From an uncultured Clostridia bacterium (GTDB taxonomy: Bacteria > Bacillota > Clostridia > Christensenellales > Pumilibacteraceae), in NCBI GenBank assembly GCA_944372345.1, contig CALVYT010000031.1, positions 1 through 36,423 of the forward strand: DNA of 36,423 nucleotides, in the 5' to 3' direction. This document shows positions 6,356 through 14,850 of this stretch, one piece after another; within the stretch, counting starts at the first letter, position 1; each line of letters starts with the position of its first letter. Under the pieces are notes generated by a model. The model was not told where the DNA came from. It made no database searches and saw only the letters and a program-made list of their open reading frames with translations. The translations under genes and the position numbers were made by a program.

Positions 6356-7558
6356 TTACAACCTTTCGGCGATGGCTTTGAGGAAGGCTTCGGATTCGAG
6401 CTTGACGGGTTTGACGGTATCCGACCTGAATATCGCGGCAAGATCGCCCGTCATCAAACCGCTCTCGATCGTAGAGATCGTCGCCTTTTCCAGACGCGTT
6501 GCGAAATCGACGAGCGCGGCGTTGTTTTCGGATTCCCCGCGCTTGCCGAGCGCACCGCTCCACGCGAATATCGTCGCCACGGGATTGGTGGACGTAGGCT
6601 CGCCCGCGCGGTACTTGTAATAATGCCGCGTCACCGTGCCGTGCGCCGCTTCGTACTCATAATTCCCGTCGGGCGAAACGAGCACGCTGCTCATCATCGC
6701 GAGAGAACCGAACGCGGTCGCGAGCATATCGCTCATCACGTCGCCGTCGTAGTTCTTGCACGCCCAGACCATACCGCCGCTGCTGCGCATCACGCGCGCG
6801 ACGCAGTCGTCAATCAGCGTGTACTCGTAGGCTATGCCCGCTTTCTCAAACGCGGATTTGAACTCGCTCTCGTAGATCTCGGCGAATATCGCCTTGAACC
6901 GCCCGTCGTAGATCTTGCTTATCGTGTCCTTCGTCCCCAGCCAGAGATCGCGCCCGACCGACAGCGCATAATTAAAGCAGGAGCGTGCGAACGCGGCTAT
7001 CGACCTGTCCGTGTTATGCATGCCCTGGAGCACGCCCGCGCCGTCGAAATCGTGAACGGGGTACGTTTCGACCGTACCGTCCGCTTTCGTCACTTTCAGC
7101 TCGGCTTTAGCGGGACCGTCTATGCGCACGTCGGTCGCCTTGTATACGTCGCCGTAAGCGTGACGCGCGATCGTTATCGGCTGCGTCCAGCCCGGAACGT
7201 AGGGGGTTATGCCCTTAACGAGTATGGGCGTGCGGAACACCGTGCCGTCGAGTATCGCCCTTATCGTGCCGTTGGGCGACGGATAGAGGCGCTTCAGCTT
7301 ATACTCCTCCATACGCTGGTTGTTGGGCGTGATCGTCGCGCACTTGACGCCGACGCCAAGCCGCTTTATCGCCTCGCCGGCTTCCCGCGTCACCTTATCG
7401 TCCGTTTCGTCGCGGTGAACGAGCCCGAGGTCGTAGAACTCCGTTTTGAGTTCGACGTGCGGCTCGATCAGATATTCCTTGATCCAGTCCCAGAGAATGC
7501 GGGTCATCTCGTCGCCCTGCATTTCCACTATCGGCTTATCGTAAGTGATCTTCTTCAT
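6356..7558 (-). CDS. icd: NADP-dependent isocitrate dehydrogenase (eukaryote-like subfamily)
   Basis: It oxidatively decarboxylates isocitrate to 2-oxoglutarate with NADP in the cytoplasm, supplying 2-oxoglutarate for glutamate synthesis. The 400 residues match the homodimeric subfamily shared by some bacteria and eukaryotes (about 400-410) and not the E. coli type. Visible motifs are MQGDEMTRILWDWIK (metal/substrate), CATITPNNQRMEEYKLK, YPSPNGTIRAILDGTVFR (substrate binding), WACKNYDGDVMSD (metal aspartates) and EAAHGTVTRHYYKYRAG (cofactor). The ATG has a GGGAG site five bases upstream and a consensus promoter. It is a single-gene unit: no other TCA-cycle gene is adjacent, and its stop lies at the edge of a palindromic repeat. 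Confidence 0.96.
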   Translation of the reverse strand: MKKITYDKPIVEMQGDEMTRILWDWIKEYLIEPHVELKTEFYDLGLVHRDETDDKVTREAGEAIKRLGVGVKCATITPNNQRMEEYKLKRLYPSPNGTIRAILDGTVFRTPILVKGITPYVPGWTQPITIARHAYGDVYKATDVRIDGPAKAELKVTKADGTVETYPVHDFDGAGVLQGMHNTDRSIAAFARSCFNYALSVGRDLWLGTKDTISKIYDGRFKAIFAEIYESEFKSAFEKAGIAYEYTLIDDCVARVMRSSGGMVWACKNYDGDVMSDMLATAFGSLAMMSSVLVSPDGNYEYEAAHGTVTRHYYKYRAGEPTSTNPVATIFAWSGALGKRGESENNAALVDFATRLEKATISTIESGLMTGDLAAIFRSDTVKPVKLESEAFLKAIAERL

Positions 7559-7598
7559 AAAACGCTCCCGTTGTTATTTCTCTCATTCCCCGCCGAAT

Positions 7599-7627
7599 AT
7601 TATACCATTTCGCGCGCCGATAGTCAA
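7599..7627 (-). promoter_or_regulatory. icd promoter
   Basis: Read on the minus strand: TTGACT (7627-7622), 17 bp, a perfect TATAAT (7604-7599). Confidence 0.85.
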
Positions 7628-7650
7628 ACGATAACGCGGAAGCCGCCGAA

Positions 7651-7685
7651 CATAAAACTCCCGCTCCGCAAACGCGGAGCGGGAG
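7651..7685 (-). terminator. Terminator of the GH16 operon
   Basis: A perfect 12-bp stem CTCCCGCTCCGC/GCGGAGCGGGAG with a 4-nt loop is followed on the minus strand by TTTTATG. It lies between the end of the large GH16 gene and the icd promoter. Confidence 0.85.
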
Positions 7686-7713
7686 CAGAATATCACACTT
7701 ATACGATTTTCGC

Positions 7714-9684
7714 TTAAAGCGTTACCGTCGAGAACACGAGGTTGCTCAATTCGATATTGCCGGCAGCCGTCGCATAGTTCGCGCCATACGAGTCGAACAT
7801 AAAGTTCATCTTCTCGATCGCGTGCGTTGCCGTGTCGCAGGTCACGGATACCGTCAGCGTGCCTTTCGCAGCAACATTGAAGTAAGCGCCTTTATCACCG
7901 CCGAGCTCGGACTCGTGATCGGAACCGTCATTATACGAAGCCGAAGCATTCAGCACCGTGAGCGCACCCTGTCCGTCAGCCTGATAACCTACGTCTACTT
8001 TAACTTCAACGGCAGCGTCCCCGAGATTGCGTATCGTAACGGTCACGGTGTTATTCGTTCCCGCGGCTATATCCATACCCATTCCGGCATACTGCCCGAG
8101 CCCGTCATAAGTAACGCCGAGCACCGTACCGCCGGCAGACGGAGCAAGAGTATACGTCGGGCTTCCCCAAGTATATGCGCCGCTCATATTCGCACCCGCG
8201 GGAGTTTCCGGCTCTTCGCCTTCGGTCACCGTCGCCGTGCCGAAGTTGATATGCTCTATCTTGACGTCGCCGCTGTAAGGACCGTCGGCAACGTGACTGT
8301 CTATGAATATCGTTATATCGCTGACAGAATACTCACCGGTAAGAACTATATCCTGGCAGGTGAAAGTCTCGGTGTCGTATACGACGATGAGCTCATACGT
8401 CTTGCCCGCTTCGAACACGAACGTCGAACCGCCCCACGAGTTATCCGTCACCGCCGAGGTCCACTCTTCCGTGCCGGCTTCGCGGTAGAACGCATTCGTA
8501 TTCAAACAGCTGTGACGAGGCGTGTCGGGATATGCGGTACCCGTACTGTCGGAAACGATATTAACCGTGTCGCGCACGTCGACGCGCACGTTCACCGCCG
8601 CGTCGCCGTCATTGGTCAGCGTCATGCCGTAAGCATTCTTGCCCTCGTCCTCGTCCGCGACCGCGGCGAAGAGATTGGCGTAAGTCTGCCCGAGCTCCGT
8701 ATACGTCACTTCCGCGGACTTCTTATCCTCGGGCTGGTTTATCGTATAGGGATTGCCGACGCTATCGGAATTGACGAACGTCAGTCCTATATCCTCGCCC
8801 GCGGTAAACGTCACGTCGCCTGCGGGAACTTCGGGAGTGGGTTCGACATAAGGGTCCTGAGGTTCGGACGTGCAGCCGACCCACTGATATACGGACTCCG
8901 TCGCACTGCCGTCGTACGCCGCGCCCGCCCATTCTTTGCCGTTCTCGTTGACGACCCAGTGGCTCATCATTATGCGGCTCGGGGTCTCGGGAATGCCTTC
9001 CGCGGAATCCTCGCGCTCCACCTGATAGACGGGTTCGTTATCGACGTACCAGGTTATCCTGTCCTTTTCCCAAAGGAAGCCGTAGGTGTGGAACGCCTCG
9101 GAAGCGTCAAAGCCGAGATTGTACCACTTCTCGTGACCTTTCTTGGTATTGTCTCCGTCGACGTAATAGTTAAACTGCACGCGCGTCGTATCCGTACCGA
9201 GGAACTCGATGTCTATCTCGTCCCACGGGTTGGCTTCGCCGTCCGCTCCGAGCTCGCTGGATCCGGTGTAAGTGAAGAACGTGCTGACGGAACCGGGCAC
9301 GTTACTCGGCTTCATACTGACGGAATAATAGCCGTAGTGATACCATTTAGCCGAACGTAATTCCGCGCCGTAATAGGGTTTGGAAGCCGATGCCGATTCA
9401 GGCGCTTCGATAACGCTGAGTTTGGCTACGTCGTCCTCATATGTCACCGCGCTCGCGTCCCATTCGACGTTGAACGAGCCGCCGTTGTTCCAGCCGTCCG
9501 AAGCGAAGAATACGTCCGTATTCTCGCCGTCCGCGAAATCGATGATCTTTTTGATCTCGAACTCGGGAGCCTCTATCGGGGTGCAGCTGCACGCGACGGG
9601 CACGAACGCCGTGAACGCGAGAGCCGCCGCAAGACCGACCGACAGAAGCGCGTACTTTGCTTTCGATGTCTTTTTCATTACCAT
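7714..9684 (-). CDS. Secreted GH16 beta-glucanase (lichenase-like) with two C-terminal beta-sandwich domains
   Basis: A 656-residue predicted exported enzyme likely to cleave mixed-linkage beta-1,3-1,4-glucan. The N-terminus is a signal peptide with a cysteine at C32 (FVPVACSC); the -3 proline makes the lipobox imperfect. The GH16 domain spans about 40-285 with the catalytic WDEIDIEFLG (E156 nucleophile, E160 acid/base), and DTTRVQFNYY follows as in lichenases. After a proline/glutamate linker come two related modules (about 300-490 and 510-656), each with a DAAV-V-VDV strand and a final IE-x-x-NF/LVFSTVT-like strand; these are probably carbohydrate-binding. The ATG at 9684 is chosen for its AGGAG site six bases upstream. 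It is the second gene after a shorter paralogue. Confidence 0.88.
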   Translation of the reverse strand: MVMKKTSKAKYALLSVGLAAALAFTAFVPVACSCTPIEAPEFEIKKIIDFADGENTDVFFASDGWNNGGSFNVEWDASAVTYEDDVAKLSVIEAPESASASKPYYGAELRSAKWYHYGYYSVSMKPSNVPGSVSTFFTYTGSSELGADGEANPWDEIDIEFLGTDTTRVQFNYYVDGDNTKKGHEKWYNLGFDASEAFHTYGFLWEKDRITWYVDNEPVYQVEREDSAEGIPETPSRIMMSHWVVNENGKEWAGAAYDGSATESVYQWVGCTSEPQDPYVEPTPEVPAGDVTFTAGEDIGLTFVNSDSVGNPYTINQPEDKKSAEVTYTELGQTYANLFAAVADEDEGKNAYGMTLTNDGDAAVNVRVDVRDTVNIVSDSTGTAYPDTPRHSCLNTNAFYREAGTEEWTSAVTDNSWGGSTFVFEAGKTYELIVVYDTETFTCQDIVLTGEYSVSDITIFIDSHVADGPYSGDVKIEHINFGTATVTEGEEPETPAGANMSGAYTWGSPTYTLAPSAGGTVLGVTYDGLGQYAGMGMDIAAGTNNTVTVTIRNLGDAAVEVKVDVGYQADGQGALTVLNASASYNDGSDHESELGGDKGAYFNVAAKGTLTVSVTCDTATHAIEKMNFMFDSYGANYATAAGNIELSNLVFSTVTL

Positions 9685-9745
9685 TGTTCTCCTTGCATAT
9701 TTTTTATACCCGCGCCGCAAAAACCTCGCAGCGAAAGATACCCTT

Positions 9746-10567
9746 TTATTCGGCGGGATCGAACCCGACCCACTCGTAGCTCGCGCTGCCCGTCGCGCCC
9801 GAGTACACGCCCGCCCAGTCCTTAGGACCCGTTTCGGCGATGTTCCACAGATTCATCATTATCTGCGCGTTCGCCGTCGGGATATCCTTCGTCGCCTTAT
9901 GCACGGGCTTGCCGTCGACGTACCAGACTATGCTGTTTTCCAGCCACTCGAAGCCGTAGGTATGGAACTCCGCGGAAGCGTCGAAACCGAGGTCGTAGAC
10001 GAACTCATGTCCGCCGACCCCTTTCGTGTAGTAATTGAACTGCACGCGCGTCGTGTCGTCGCCGAGGAACTCTATGTCTATCTCGTCCCAGTGCGGATCG
10101 TAGGTGTAAGTGAAGAACGAGGATATGACGCCGTCGCCCTTCATAGCTTTCATACTCACCGAGTAATATCCGTGCCCGTAACGCCCGTAGGTGCGGTATT
10201 CGCCCGAATACTCCTCGTTTCCCTCTTTCCAAAGGCTGAGATGCATCTGCCCGCCGCTAAACGAAATATTCTGCTCGCGCCACCTGCAGCCGAACAGCGA
10301 AGGATCGTTCTGCCAGTTTGCTTTCTGCCAGTTGTAGTTGTTGTTGTTCTGCGGATCGCCGAGCGAAAAGTCCGCTATCTTCGTTATCTCCGACTCCGGC
10401 TTATCCGCGATGCCCGAAAGATCTTCTGCCGGCGTTCCGCCGCCGCTGCCGCCGCTGCCGCCGTTGCCGGCGCCCCATATCCCGCAAGCGGAAACGAACA
10501 TTGCCGCCGCCGCAAGCGCGAGCGCGACCGATGCTACCGCCGCGCGCCGTAAAAATTTCTTTGTCAT
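9746..10567 (-). CDS. bglS: Secreted GH16 lichenase-like beta-glucanase lipoprotein
   Basis: A 273-residue enzyme predicted to hydrolyse beta-1,3-1,4-glucan outside the cell. A lipoprotein signal peptide ends in the good lipobox VSAC (C28), so the protein is probably anchored to the membrane, followed by a Gly/Ser-rich linker. The GH16 domain (about 62-273) has WDEIDIEFLG (E162 and E166), and DTTRVQFNYYTKGVGGHE and FDASAEFHTYGFEW resemble Bacillus lichenase closely. The ATG at 10567 gives the most typical signal peptide. An identical ribosome-site-plus-ATG unit 24 bases upstream (ATG 10591) is an equally good, in-frame alternative adding eight residues. It lies 61 bases upstream of the larger paralogue, probably in one operon. 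Confidence 0.88.
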   Translation of the reverse strand: MTKKFLRRAAVASVALALAAAAMFVSACGIWGAGNGGSGGSGGGTPAEDLSGIADKPESEITKIADFSLGDPQNNNNYNWQKANWQNDPSLFGCRWREQNISFSGGQMHLSLWKEGNEEYSGEYRTYGRYGHGYYSVSMKAMKGDGVISSFFTYTYDPHWDEIDIEFLGDDTTRVQFNYYTKGVGGHEFVYDLGFDASAEFHTYGFEWLENSIVWYVDGKPVHKATKDIPTANAQIMMNLWNIAETGPKDWAGVYSGATGSASYEWVGFDPAE

Positions 10568-10604
10568 TGCCTCTTTCTCCTTCTTTGTCATTGCCTCTTT
10601 CCCC
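10557..10604 (-). repeat. 24-bp tandem duplication containing ribosome site and start codon
   Basis: On the minus strand the 21-base unit with GAAAGAGGCAATG and ACAAAGAA occurs twice (10601-10581 and 10577-10557), 24 bases apart. Each copy holds an AAAGAGG site and ATG. Because 24 is a multiple of three, both starts read the same frame. Confidence 0.9.
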
Positions 10605-10658
10605 CGCGTTTCCACGACCCGCGGCGCGATTACCGCAGTCCGCGTCTCCCCAACCCGA

Positions 10659-10687
10659 ACTATAAAATAAAAAAGATACCGCGTCAA
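10659..10687 (-). promoter_or_regulatory. Promoter of the GH16 operon
   Basis: Read on the minus strand: TTGACG (10687-10682), 17 bp, TATAGT (10664-10659). The -35 box is inside the loop of the terminator of the upstream two-component operon. Confidence 0.65.
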
Positions 10688-10696
10688 TACGGTATC
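10665..10696 (-). terminator. Terminator of the LytTR two-component operon
   Basis: On the minus strand GATACCG (10696-10690) pairs with CGGTATC (10681-10675) around an 8-nt loop, followed by TTTTTTATTTT. Confidence 0.75.
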
Positions 10697-10730
10697 CTTA
10701 ATCTGTAACTTTTTTTCGTATATTGTTGCG

Positions 10731-12116
10731 CTAACTCCCGCGCCCGTCCGTCGACAGTATGACGCGCAGACGGAACACTCCGCCGTCCGCCGAAGCCGTC
10801 ATATCCCCGCCGTAGAGCCGCGCTATCATTCTTATGCTTCTGACTCCGAAACCGTGGTACATCTTGTCCTTTTTCGTCGTCTGCGGCAAGCCGTCCTTGA
10901 ATTTCAGGTCGCCCTCGTAGTAGTTCTCCTCCTCTATGACCGCCATACCGCCGCGCAGCTTGCAGGTCAGGTTTATCACGCGCTTGTCCACGTCCGCCAA
11001 TGCGCCCACCGCTTCCGCCGCGTTGTCCACTATATTGCCGAACAGGCAATACAGGTCGTCCTCGCGCATAAAGGACAGCTTTTCCCCGTCCACCATACAC
11101 GACAGCTTTATGCCGTGCTTTTCGCAGTACAGGCTCTTTTCCGTCAGAATGACATCTATCGTCTTGTTGCCCGTGCGGATATTCGCGTCGTAGATGTTTA
11201 TCGCTTCGCGGAGCTCCTGTTCGAGCGCGCCGTCCGACGTTCCGCCCGCGAGCATTCCGCGCACCTTATGCCGCATATCGTGGCACTTGATATTGATCTG
11301 CTCTATCGTGTCCCTGGATATCTCGTACTGCTGTTTCATCTGCGCGGCGTTGTATTGCAGATATTTGAGTTCCTCGCGCAGGTCGTCCTTTTCCAGCAGT
11401 CCCGACAGATACGCGAGGACTATCATACAGCAGACTATCGAGAACAGATTGCCCGCCTGGCGTATGACGTACAACAGCGGATCGTCGAACAGGTTTTCCC
11501 GTCCCGCCGAAAGCTGCGCGAACGTCACGTCCTCGACGGAGCAGAGTATGACCGTCACGGCGATGATGACGAGAGAAACGACGATCGTGCGGTAGTCCCG
11601 GCGGCGGCGCAGCATATAGCGGCGGGTGCGCCTGATCAGCAGGAAGTACATAACGACGACGCCCACGGCATAGAACGCGTAGTATATCAGTTTATACTGC
11701 CACTCCCTCGGGCTGAAACCGACGTCGAGCAGAAAGCACCACAGCGTCAGGAACAGCTTGTATATCAGATTCTGCGACGCATACGCCATATCGCAGCAGA
11801 ACAGCGTCATCCAAAGGCTCTCGTCGAAGCACAAACGGAAATGCACGACGGACAGCGCGAACAGCGCGAAGTATATCAGAACGCGCCCCCACACCGTGGA
11901 GCCGATGAAATGATACAGCGTCATCGCGCCGTAGCCCGCGACGAGCATGGCGGCGAGCCCGACGGCGACGCGCGCCGCAAAATATTTTTTACGCGTCAGC
12001 CCCTGCGAGAACAGCACGTAGAACACATACAGTTCGAGCAGAAATTCGTATATGATGATAGCGTAATTCTCCATCACATACGGAAACGTGGGCGCCGCGG
12101 AAACCGGTACGGTCAT
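10731..12116 (-). CDS. AgrC-type (GHKL) sensor histidine kinase
   Basis: A 461-residue membrane kinase, the likely partner of the LytTR regulator that ends six bases upstream. The first 240 residues hold six or so hydrophobic helices (about 17-38, 47-65, 78-92, 102-130, 142-162, 177-192, 222-240). A coiled-coil-like stretch leads to the phospho-acceptor region CHDMRHKVRG (H279 is the likely acceptor; H283 also present). The ATPase has GNIVDNAAEAV (N box, N361/N365) and HGFGVRSIRMIARLYGG (G box). This layout fits quorum-sensing AgrC-like kinases, but no agrB or agrD peptide gene is nearby, so the signal is unknown. The start follows a GGGGGTAGCGGG site. Confidence 0.88.
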   Translation of the reverse strand: MTVPVSAAPTFPYVMENYAIIIYEFLLELYVFYVLFSQGLTRKKYFAARVAVGLAAMLVAGYGAMTLYHFIGSTVWGRVLIYFALFALSVVHFRLCFDESLWMTLFCCDMAYASQNLIYKLFLTLWCFLLDVGFSPREWQYKLIYYAFYAVGVVVMYFLLIRRTRRYMLRRRRDYRTIVVSLVIIAVTVILCSVEDVTFAQLSAGRENLFDDPLLYVIRQAGNLFSIVCCMIVLAYLSGLLEKDDLREELKYLQYNAAQMKQQYEISRDTIEQINIKCHDMRHKVRGMLAGGTSDGALEQELREAINIYDANIRTGNKTIDVILTEKSLYCEKHGIKLSCMVDGEKLSFMREDDLYCLFGNIVDNAAEAVGALADVDKRVINLTCKLRGGMAVIEEENYYEGDLKFKDGLPQTTKKDKMYHGFGVRSIRMIARLYGGDMTASADGGVFRLRVILSTDGRGS

Positions 12117-12122
12117 ATCCCG

Positions 12123-12833
12123 CTACCCCCTGCCGTTCCCGCCGAACCACTCCGTCAGCTGTTCGAGGAACGCTCTGCGTTTGGGGCGGCTGATACGCAG
12201 CACTTCGTCGCCTATGTAAAGGTCGGAGCCGCGCACGCTGCGGATATACGCGGGATTGACGAGATAACAGCTGTTGCAGCGCAGCATTCCGTAGTCCGCC
12301 AGTTCCTCCTCCGCCCGCGAGAGCGCGCCGCTCATTTCAATCACGCCGTCCACGAGATGATACCGCAGTTTATGGTTGATTATCTCGACGTATATCAGCT
12401 TGTCCATCGAAATGCGGCAAAGCCCGCCGGGCACGGTGATCGTGACGTTGCGCTTTTCGTTCAGCGTGTATACTTCGAGCGCCTTTTTGAATTTGAGCGC
12501 GAAATCGTAATACGTCACGGGTTTGACGAGATAGCCCACCGCGTCCACCTCGTAGCCCTTCTGCGCCATCTGCGTCATACTCGTGATGAACAGCAGCGAC
12601 ACGGCTTTGTCACGCCTCCGCAGTTCAAACGCCGCGTCCATGCCGTTTGTGCCGGGCATCATTATGTCGAGCAGTACGACGGCATACCTCGTTTCGGTGT
12701 CCGCGAGGAACTCGTCCGCATTGCGATAACGCGTCGCGGAAAGCTCCGCGCCGCTCTCTCCGGCATATCGTTCGACGAAAGCCCCGATAACGGTAGCCGA
12801 TGCGTTGTCGTCCTCGACAATGGCAATGTTCAT
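12123..12833 (-). CDS. LytTR-family response regulator
   Basis: A 236-residue DNA-binding regulator. The receiver domain (1-120) has the acidic pair D8/D9, phospho-acceptor D56 in VVLLDIMMPG, a TS pair near 83-84 and K104 in YLVKPV. The LytTR DNA-binding domain (about 135-230) shows LIYVEIINHKLRYHLVDG and LRCNSCYLVNPAYIRSVRG. The gene leads a two-gene operon with the AgrC-like kinase, under a good promoter, and the glucanase operon follows. Control of the glucanases is plausible from position but I could not identify convincing LytTR direct repeats upstream of them. A GGGGA-type ribosome site precedes the ATG. Confidence 0.92.
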   Translation of the reverse strand: MNIAIVEDDNASATVIGAFVERYAGESGAELSATRYRNADEFLADTETRYAVVLLDIMMPGTNGMDAAFELRRRDKAVSLLFITSMTQMAQKGYEVDAVGYLVKPVTYYDFALKFKKALEVYTLNEKRNVTITVPGGLCRISMDKLIYVEIINHKLRYHLVDGVIEMSGALSRAEEELADYGMLRCNSCYLVNPAYIRSVRGSDLYIGDEVLRISRPKRRAFLEQLTEWFGGNGRG

Positions 12834-12863
12834 TCTTTTCCCCGCCTCTTTTTGTATGAATAT

Positions 12864-12892
12864 ATTTTATCATATTTTTGTGCGGATTTCAA
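12864..12892 (-). promoter_or_regulatory. Promoter of the LytTR two-component operon
   Basis: Read on the minus strand: TTGAAA (12892-12887), 17 bp, TAAAAT (12869-12864). Confidence 0.8.
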
Positions 12893-12914
12893 TACCTTTT
12901 GCAATATTTTTTGC

Positions 12915-12946
12915 AAAAAAGAGCGGCGCGCGCCGCTCTTTTTTGT
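12915..12946 (-). terminator. Terminator of glmM-uppP-ddl (bidirectional)
   Basis: AAAAAAGAGCGGCG pairs with CGCCGCTCTTTTTT around a short GC loop. It starts a few bases after the ddl stop. Confidence 0.85.
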
Positions 12947-12950
12947 GTTT

Positions 12951-14027
12951 TCACCGCTTTATCCCGCCGCACGGCGGCGTGAAACGATACACCGCGCGCC
13001 GCCGCTTATCGTTCGCTTTCCGCGCCGCCGACAGCAGAGCGCAGTAAAACGCGGAAACGCTCATTCCCTCCCTTACGAAAAAGTAAGACGCGAGCGAGCC
13101 GGGAACGGTGTTGACCTCGTTCAGATACAGCTCCCCGCCGGACAGCATAAAATCCGCACGGGCGACGCCCGAAAGTCCCGCTTCTTCAAACACCCGCCGC
13201 GTGAGCGAGCGTATGCGCTCCGTCGTTTCGTCCGGTATGTCCGCGGGGATCCGCCGTTTCACCGCCGCTTTGCCCGCGTATTTGTCCGAGTACGTCAGGA
13301 ACTTCTTCCAGCCTATCGGCTCCTCGACGCCGCTGATCCTGACCTCCCCGCCGTCGGACAGCGCGGCGCAGTTGAACTCGCGGAAATCCGTCAGCAGTTT
13401 TTCGGCGACTATCTTACCGTCGTACATAAACGCCGTGCGGCTGCACTCGACGAGCCCCGCTTCGTTCTCCGCTATGCCCACGCCTATGCTCGACCCCTGC
13501 CGCGCGGGCTTGATCATCAGCGGATAGCCTATTTCGTTTATCTTATCCGCAACGGCGCAAATATCCGACTCCCACTCCTCCCGCGTGTATACGGCGTGCG
13601 GCAGCACCGGGAACCCCGCCGCCGCGGCGAACCGCTTGAACTCCGCCTTATCCAAGCACAGCGCGCTCGCCAGCACGCCCGAGCAGGTATACGCGACCCC
13701 GCACAGTTCCATAAAACCTTGCAGCGAGCCGTCCTCTCCGCCCGCGCCGTGGCAGCACAGCACGGCTTCGTCTATGCGCGCCGCCGCTCTGCCCGAGCCG
13801 TAATACAGCACGTTGCCGCCCGGGCGCATATGCACGCTCTTCAAGCCCTTTCCCGCCCGCACCCCCGCGACGGTATGCAGCGCGTTTCCCGTATGCCACT
13901 TCCCGTCCGCGTCTATATACACGGGCACGGGCTTATACGCGCGCAGTTCGCCGAGTGCCTGCACTCCCGTGACGATACTGACGTCGTGCTCGCACGATCT
14001 TCCTCCGAATATAACCGCTACAGCCAT
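12951..14027 (-). CDS. ddl: D-alanine--D-alanine ligase
   Basis: An ATP-grasp ligase making D-Ala-D-Ala for the peptidoglycan pentapeptide in the cytoplasm. The 358 residues match the family. Visible are the N-terminal FGGRSCEHDVS (E13/H14 region), CCHGAGGEDGSLQG, the nucleotide-binding PLMIKPARQGSSIGVG, the omega-loop region KFLTYSDKYAG, the metal-binding ARADFMLS, and LNEVNTVPGSL near the C-terminus. The lysine/tyrosine omega loop suggests D-Ala rather than D-lactate specificity, which is an inference. A GGGAG site lies six bases before the ATG. The gene follows uppP after 52 bases that include a weak CCGCTC/GAGCGG hairpin without a T-run, so it is probably co-transcribed. Confidence 0.92.
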   Translation of the reverse strand: MAVAVIFGGRSCEHDVSIVTGVQALGELRAYKPVPVYIDADGKWHTGNALHTVAGVRAGKGLKSVHMRPGGNVLYYGSGRAAARIDEAVLCCHGAGGEDGSLQGFMELCGVAYTCSGVLASALCLDKAEFKRFAAAAGFPVLPHAVYTREEWESDICAVADKINEIGYPLMIKPARQGSSIGVGIAENEAGLVECSRTAFMYDGKIVAEKLLTDFREFNCAALSDGGEVRISGVEEPIGWKKFLTYSDKYAGKAAVKRRIPADIPDETTERIRSLTRRVFEEAGLSGVARADFMLSGGELYLNEVNTVPGSLASYFFVREGMSVSAFYCALLSAARKANDKRRRAVYRFTPPCGGIKR

Positions 14028-14079
14028 AAAAGATCTCCCTACCGCTCTTTATATGAGCGGAAGAGAGAGATGTTGCAGG

Positions 14080-14850
14080 CTATGCGGCAAGTTCGAGCGC
14101 GAGCGACAGCAGCGACAGCGCAAACAGATACGCTGCGATCGGCAGCGACGACCGCCGCCCTGCGACGCGCAGAGCGAGCTTCGCGCCGGCAAGCCCCGTC
14201 AGAAACGCCGCCGCGCATCCGACCGCCGTTTCCGCCGCGCCCGCTCCGCCCGTCAGTCCTCCGAACGAGCCGACGACCGCGCTGCCTATGACCACGGGCA
14301 CGCTCATTACGAACGCGAACGCCGCGACGGCTTCCCGCCCGCCGCCTGCGGCGACGCCCGCGAATATCACCGTGCCGCTGCGCGACAGCCCGGGGATCAG
14401 CGCGACCGCCTGCGCCGCGCCCATTGCCGCCGCCTGGACCGTTCCTATCCCGCGGCAGAGCAGTCCCCGCCGCTCCGCCCGCCTTGACAGAAAATACGTC
14501 GCAAGGACGAGCGCGCCGCTCGCCGCGAATGCCGCGAACAGCCATTCGCCTCCGCCGAAAACGCGCTCTATGCCGCCCGACAGCAGCACGCCCGCCGCGC
14601 CCGCGGGCAGCGTGGCAAGGACGAGCAGTCCGAGCTTTCCGAACGGCGGAGCAAAGAGCGCGAGCAGTTCGCGGCGGAACACCACGACGACGGCGAGCAG
14701 CGTGCCGACGTGCATAAACACGTCGAACAGCATACCGCACTCTATGCCGAGCAGTTTTCTGACGAGCAGCATATGCCCGCTGCTCGACACGGGCAGGAAC
14801 TCCGTCAGCCCCTGTACCGCGCCGAGCAGCAGAGCCTGCCACACGTTCAT
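14080..14850 (-). CDS. uppP: Undecaprenyl-diphosphate phosphatase (BacA/UppP)
   Basis: An integral membrane enzyme that dephosphorylates undecaprenyl pyrophosphate to recycle the lipid carrier of cell-wall synthesis. The 256 residues match the usual length (about 265-275). Both family signatures are present: AVQGLTEFLPVSSSGHMLL (E17 and H26) and VALIPGLSRSGTVIF. There are about eight hydrophobic helices. The start at 14850 is chosen because MNVWQALLLGAVQGLTEFLP fits the family and the ATG overlaps the glmM stop by four bases (ATGA), a sign of translational coupling. Longer in-frame N-termini are arginine-rich read-through of glmM sequence. Confidence 0.95.
   Translation of the reverse strand: MNVWQALLLGAVQGLTEFLPVSSSGHMLLVRKLLGIECGMLFDVFMHVGTLLAVVVVFRRELLALFAPPFGKLGLLVLATLPAGAAGVLLSGGIERVFGGGEWLFAAFAASGALVLATYFLSRRAERRGLLCRGIGTVQAAAMGAAQAVALIPGLSRSGTVIFAGVAAGGGREAVAAFAFVMSVPVVIGSAVVGSFGGLTGGAGAAETAVGCAAAFLTGLAGAKLALRVAGRRSSLPIAAYLFALSLLSLALELAA

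Noticed and set aside
10688..10735. LytTR direct-repeat binding sites upstream of the GH16 promoter
   Set aside because: Two GTTA-containing motifs occur, but they match the consensus poorly and their 26-base spacing is wrong.
10854..14291. An 1145-codon plus-strand open frame across the kinase, regulator, ddl and uppP genes
   Set aside because: It is antisense to four well-identified genes and has no protein-like composition or start signals.
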